Of a stretch of DNA of 64,000 nucleotides, positions 61,154 to 64,000 are shown in pieces. A model generated the notes under the pieces. The model was not told the DNA's origin. It saw nothing but the letters and a program-made list of their open reading frames with translations, and did not search any database. The position numbers were made by a program, and so were the translations under genes. The first letter of the stretch is position 1; each line of letters opens with the position of its first letter. Source of the DNA: Muraenolepis orangiensis (Eukaryota; Chordata; Actinopteri; Gadiformes; Muraenolepididae); assembly GCA_027704905.1 (NCBI GenBank), contig JANIIK010000591.1:57501-121500 (forward strand). The letters run 5' to 3'.

Positions 61154-61565
61154 TGTGACGACCCCCACTCTACCTGCTAGTGGGTGAGTCTGCTGACTCA
61201 GAGAGCATGGTGGAGTGGGTGGGTCGTTAGCCCAATTGGCCGCACCTGGGCAGTGAGAGCTGTCTGCACATGGACTATTTAAGTTTCCTTGTCTAATCCC
61301 CTCTGTCTGCTTCTCCACTCCCAGGAACAGGTTATCCAGCACCCATTTGTCATCCTTGGATATATAATACAAATACTTACACCACCCGCACCACACAACA
61401 CTTTCTCACTCATCCACACACCGCATTCACCACTGATTCTGATACATCCATATTCATTGTTTGTCGATCGTTAATTTTGGTTAGACATAGGTTTGAATAA
61501 ATTATGTTGTTCAACTGTTACCACGTGTGGACTCCCTACTTGTCACAATTTACCCGTTTGTGACA
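61154..61565 (+). mobile_element. 5' LTR of Gypsy-type retrotransposon, 412 bp
   Basis: Starts TGTGACGACCCCC and ends GTTTGTGACA, three bases before a primer-binding site. A TATTTAAG box lies near 61275 and AATAAA near 61496. An alternative end at 61547 (CTTGTCACA) is possible but would leave the primer site too far away. The 3' LTR is outside the window. Confidence 0.75.
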
Positions 61566-61568
61566 AGT

Positions 61569-61582
61569 TGGGGGCTCGTCCG
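61569..61582 (+). promoter_or_regulatory. tRNA-Pro-type primer-binding site
   Basis: TGGGGGCTCGTCCG is complementary to the 3' end of tRNA-Pro, the primer also used by gammaretroviruses. It sits 3 bases after the LTR end. Confidence 0.75.
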
Positions 61583-62426
61583 TTTGGTGGACCTTTTGTT
61601 GAAATTGACTTTGCTTGTTGTAATTTGGCCTAGTGTGGTTAGATTCTTGCTGGCATTTGTGTTTGGTAATTTGGCTGGCATTTGTGTTTGAGTTCCTGTT
61701 GGGACAATTTGTTTGGCTCTGTCTGATTCTGGAAGGGCTAATTGGAAAGGATAATTAGGTTAATTGGTTAAACTAGTGTCTGTGACCTGAGGGTTTGGAG
61801 CTAGTGTTTGTAGCCGGTTGGTTAGCATTGGTTTGTAGCCTAATTATTTGTGGGGAGTACCACATGTGATTTGTTCTTTGTTCTTGGGTGTTTGGTTGTT
61901 TGGGATTTGGAAAAGTAGCTTAGTTTTTTTTCTTCTTTCTCTGCAGATTTCTTATAGTCAAGAAGTTTGTTAATTTGTTTTGGTATTACTCATGTTGAGG
62001 AGTTGGAGTTTTGGTACCTTAATGGGACAGTCTGTGCGTCTTGGGAACCATTAATCCCCGGATAGGCTAAGATGGCATGTTCCCAATAGGGGGGCTTGTC
62101 TTGGTGTGACCTTTAGGCGGCTGCAAACGTGGGTAGAGACAGGCACTTGTGTCGTCAGGCACTTGTGTCCTCTCGGGAGCAGATCTCTGGCACAGAGGGG
62201 CGGCTGTATAACAGTTGCTTCTTCTGCCCAGAGAGTTCTACTGCATAAGTACCCCCTATAAGAAGTGGCACGAAGACTAGGGTTTGAGTTAGTTAGATAG
62301 TTAGTTAGTATCTTTAGTTAGTCAGGGTGGGGAGGTTCCATTTGATCAGACTGTCTTGTTCTTGGTTATCACGCTTCATGATCCCAACATAAGTTTGGTT
62401 TGTTTGTTTGTAACCAATAGTGTACT

Positions 62427-64000
62427 ATGGCCTCTGTTGTGGATGACTTTGAAGAGTCGCCATCAGTAGAACTGTTAGATCAGTGTACTAAGGAGCAGTT
62501 GTTGTTAATTGCTGAGAGATATGAAATTGAGATACCTGTTAGACTGTCGAAGATGGCGGTCAAAACCAGTTTAAAGGCAGATTTGGTAGAGAAGGGTGTT
62601 CTCAAGCCAGTTGGACGACAAACTCTCAGTTTTGAGCAACAGAAGGAACTTCTGCAGTTGGAGCAGAGACAAGAGTTGGCTTTAGAGGAAATGAAGCAGA
62701 AGACTGAGCTTGCCAGATTAGAACTGCAGAATAGGAAGCTAGATCTAGTCGGGCAGGGAAAGTGGCTCGGTTCAGAGGTTGCTGATGTTACTGGTGATCC
62801 GTCTCGGGGGGCGGCCACCTCGTTAGACATTTTACATGATCTGCGCTTGCTTCCCAAATTTAATGAGAAAGACCCCGATGTATTTTTTTCATTATTTGAG
62901 CGTTTGGCAGAGGCAAGGAACTGGAGTGATGAAGATGGTTGTATGATGTTGCAGTGTGTTCTCACTGGTAGAGCCCAGGAGGCATACTCCGCTTTGAGTC
63001 CCGCAGACTGTAAGGTCTATGCACGAGTGAAATCTGCGGTGCTTAAGGTGTACGAACTGGTACCTGAGGCTTACAGACAGCGGTTCCGAACGTGGGAAAA
63101 AAGAGACAAACAGTCTCATCTTGAGTTTTCACGGGATTTGATTACCCAGTTTACCCGTTGGTGTGTAGCGTCTGAGGTCCATACCTTCGAAAAGCTCTGT
63201 GATCTGGTGATATTAGAGCAGTTTAGAAACTCTGTTCCTAACAATGTTGCCACTTACATTACACAGCAGAGGGCAGAGACGCCGGGTGAGGCAGCAGCTT
63301 TTGCTGATGAGTATGTGTTAATTCACAAAAGTAACTTCAATGGTTCAGTTACAGAGAAGGCTCATAGCAGGGAACATTTCTCTCCTCGTCCAAAGTTTGG
63401 ATCAGAGAAAAATGCCGTTAGGAGTGATTATGACGCACGGGATAGACAGCCATCGGCGTCCGTCAGAACGTGTAACTACTGTAGACGTTCTGGACATTGG
63501 AAGGATGAGTGCCCACTTCTTGGATCAAAAGGTAGATTTAGAGCACAGGTGAAACCTGCTCTTCTGGCCAATTCCCTCACCCAGGTGATGGTGTCGCCAT
63601 CGGTACCGTCTGTTAAGACCATAGGACAGAAATGCCTGGAAGAGTATGGTGCTTTTCTTTCTGATGGTTTTGTGTCTTTACAGGGCAGTGACGATAAGGT
63701 GCCGGTCAAGATACTGCGGGACACTGGCTCAATTGATTCGTTTGTGCGTGAGTCAGTGTTACCTTTTTCAACGGAATCTGACACGGGGGATGTTATCTTG
63801 ATCCGAGGGATGGGGATGTCTGTCTTCCCTGTTCCTGTGCATAACATTTCTCTGGTTTCAGGTTTGGGGAATGGTGATGTGCAGATAGGTGTGCGTGCTG
63901 AGTTGCCTGTTAATGGGGTGGACATCATTTTGGGTAACAATCTGGCCGGGGTGCGAGTGTGGGCCGATGGGCCTCTCCCAAATGTAGTCACCCAAAAATT
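62427..64000 (+). CDS. Gypsy gag-pol, 5' part, open to window end
   Basis: ATG at 62427 follows an 858-bp leader. The frame stays open for about 524 codons to the end of the window. It begins with a short acidic segment and a Gln/Glu/Leu-rich helical stretch (residues about 65-110), then a capsid-like region with a SCAN-like look (YRQRFRTWEKRDKQSHLEFS around residue 215). A CCHC zinc knuckle (CNYCRRSGHWKDEC) is at residues 349-362. An aspartic protease core (RDTGSIDSFV, catalytic Asp near residue 432) lies in the same frame, so gag and protease are fused. Gag packages the RNA and protease cuts the polyprotein. Reverse transcriptase and integrase would lie beyond the window. It is intact as far as seen, so possibly a young copy. 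Confidence 0.82.
   Translation, partial: MASVVDDFEESPSVELLDQCTKEQLLLIAERYEIEIPVRLSKMAVKTSLKADLVEKGVLKPVGRQTLSFEQQKELLQLEQRQELALEEMKQKTELARLELQNRKLDLVGQGKWLGSEVADVTGDPSRGAATSLDILHDLRLLPKFNEKDPDVFFSLFERLAEARNWSDEDGCMMLQCVLTGRAQEAYSALSPADCKVYARVKSAVLKVYELVPEAYRQRFRTWEKRDKQSHLEFSRDLITQFTRWCVASEVHTFEKLCDLVILEQFRNSVPNNVATYITQQRAETPGEAAAFADEYVLIHKSNFNGSVTEKAHSREHFSPRPKFGSEKNAVRSDYDARDRQPSASVRTCNYCRRSGHWKDECPLLGSKGRFRAQVKPALLANSLTQVMVSPSVPSVKTIGQKCLEEYGAFLSDGFVSLQGSDDKVPVKILRDTGSIDSFVRESVLPFSTESDTGDVILIRGMGMSVFPVPVHNISLVSGLGNGDVQIGVRAELPVNGVDIILGNNLAGVRVWADGPLPNVVTQK

Noticed and set aside
61569..61582. Part of a tRNA gene
   Set aside because: Only the primer-complementary 14 bases are present, right after an LTR; there is no cloverleaf.

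Overview
The window looks like teleost fish DNA. It holds two multi-exon Toll-like receptor loci of the fish TLR22/TLR23 (TLR11-family) type, very dense dinucleotide and minisatellite repeats, and a crowd of fish-type hAT, pogo/Tigger, EnSpm/CACTA, CR1/L2-like LINE and Gypsy elements. The wealth of long CA/TG runs plus tandem TLR22-type genes would fit a cod-like fish, but that is only an inference. There are no rRNA or tRNA genes and no bacterial features.

Layout. 1-3.4 kb: hAT remnant, a 27-bp minisatellite, LINE fragments. 3.4-22.2 kb (copy A): a KIAA1586-like hAT carrying two younger insertions (a hAT derivative and a pogo/Tigger nested in another), a STEAP-like 3' exon, short minisatellites, then TLR copy A on the minus strand (exon 1 17288-19742, exon 2 16787-16904, exon 3 14001-14262). 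22.2-30.9 kb: a ZBED5-like hAT containing an Ac-like hAT containing a MITE, then a spliced integrase-core fragment cut by a LINE. 30.9-41.4 kb: a four-layer nest (Ac-like hAT > hAT MITE > EnSpm/CACTA-like element with transposase and SAM-domain genes > solo LTR). 42.0-61.2 kb (copy B): a second copy of the hAT, STEAP exon, minisatellites and TLR (exons 54823-57308, 54096-54213, 51278-51539), followed by a large 27-bp array and a partial third copy of the downstream flank. 61.2-64 kb: the 5' end of a Gypsy retrotransposon (LTR, tRNA-Pro-type primer site, open gag-pol running off the window).

How it fits together. The backbone is a tandem segmental duplication of a TLR locus. Comparing A with B dates the insertions: each younger element in A has an exact target-site duplication and a matching empty site in B, and in one case B shows what looks like a transposon excision footprint rather than a clean empty site. 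Both TLR copies are disrupted by different lesions, so neither can encode a full receptor as written here. A 57-bp minisatellite went from 3 copies in A to 36 in B. No new biochemical system was recognised; the most informative content is the paired natural record of transposon insertion, excision, repeat expansion and receptor loss.
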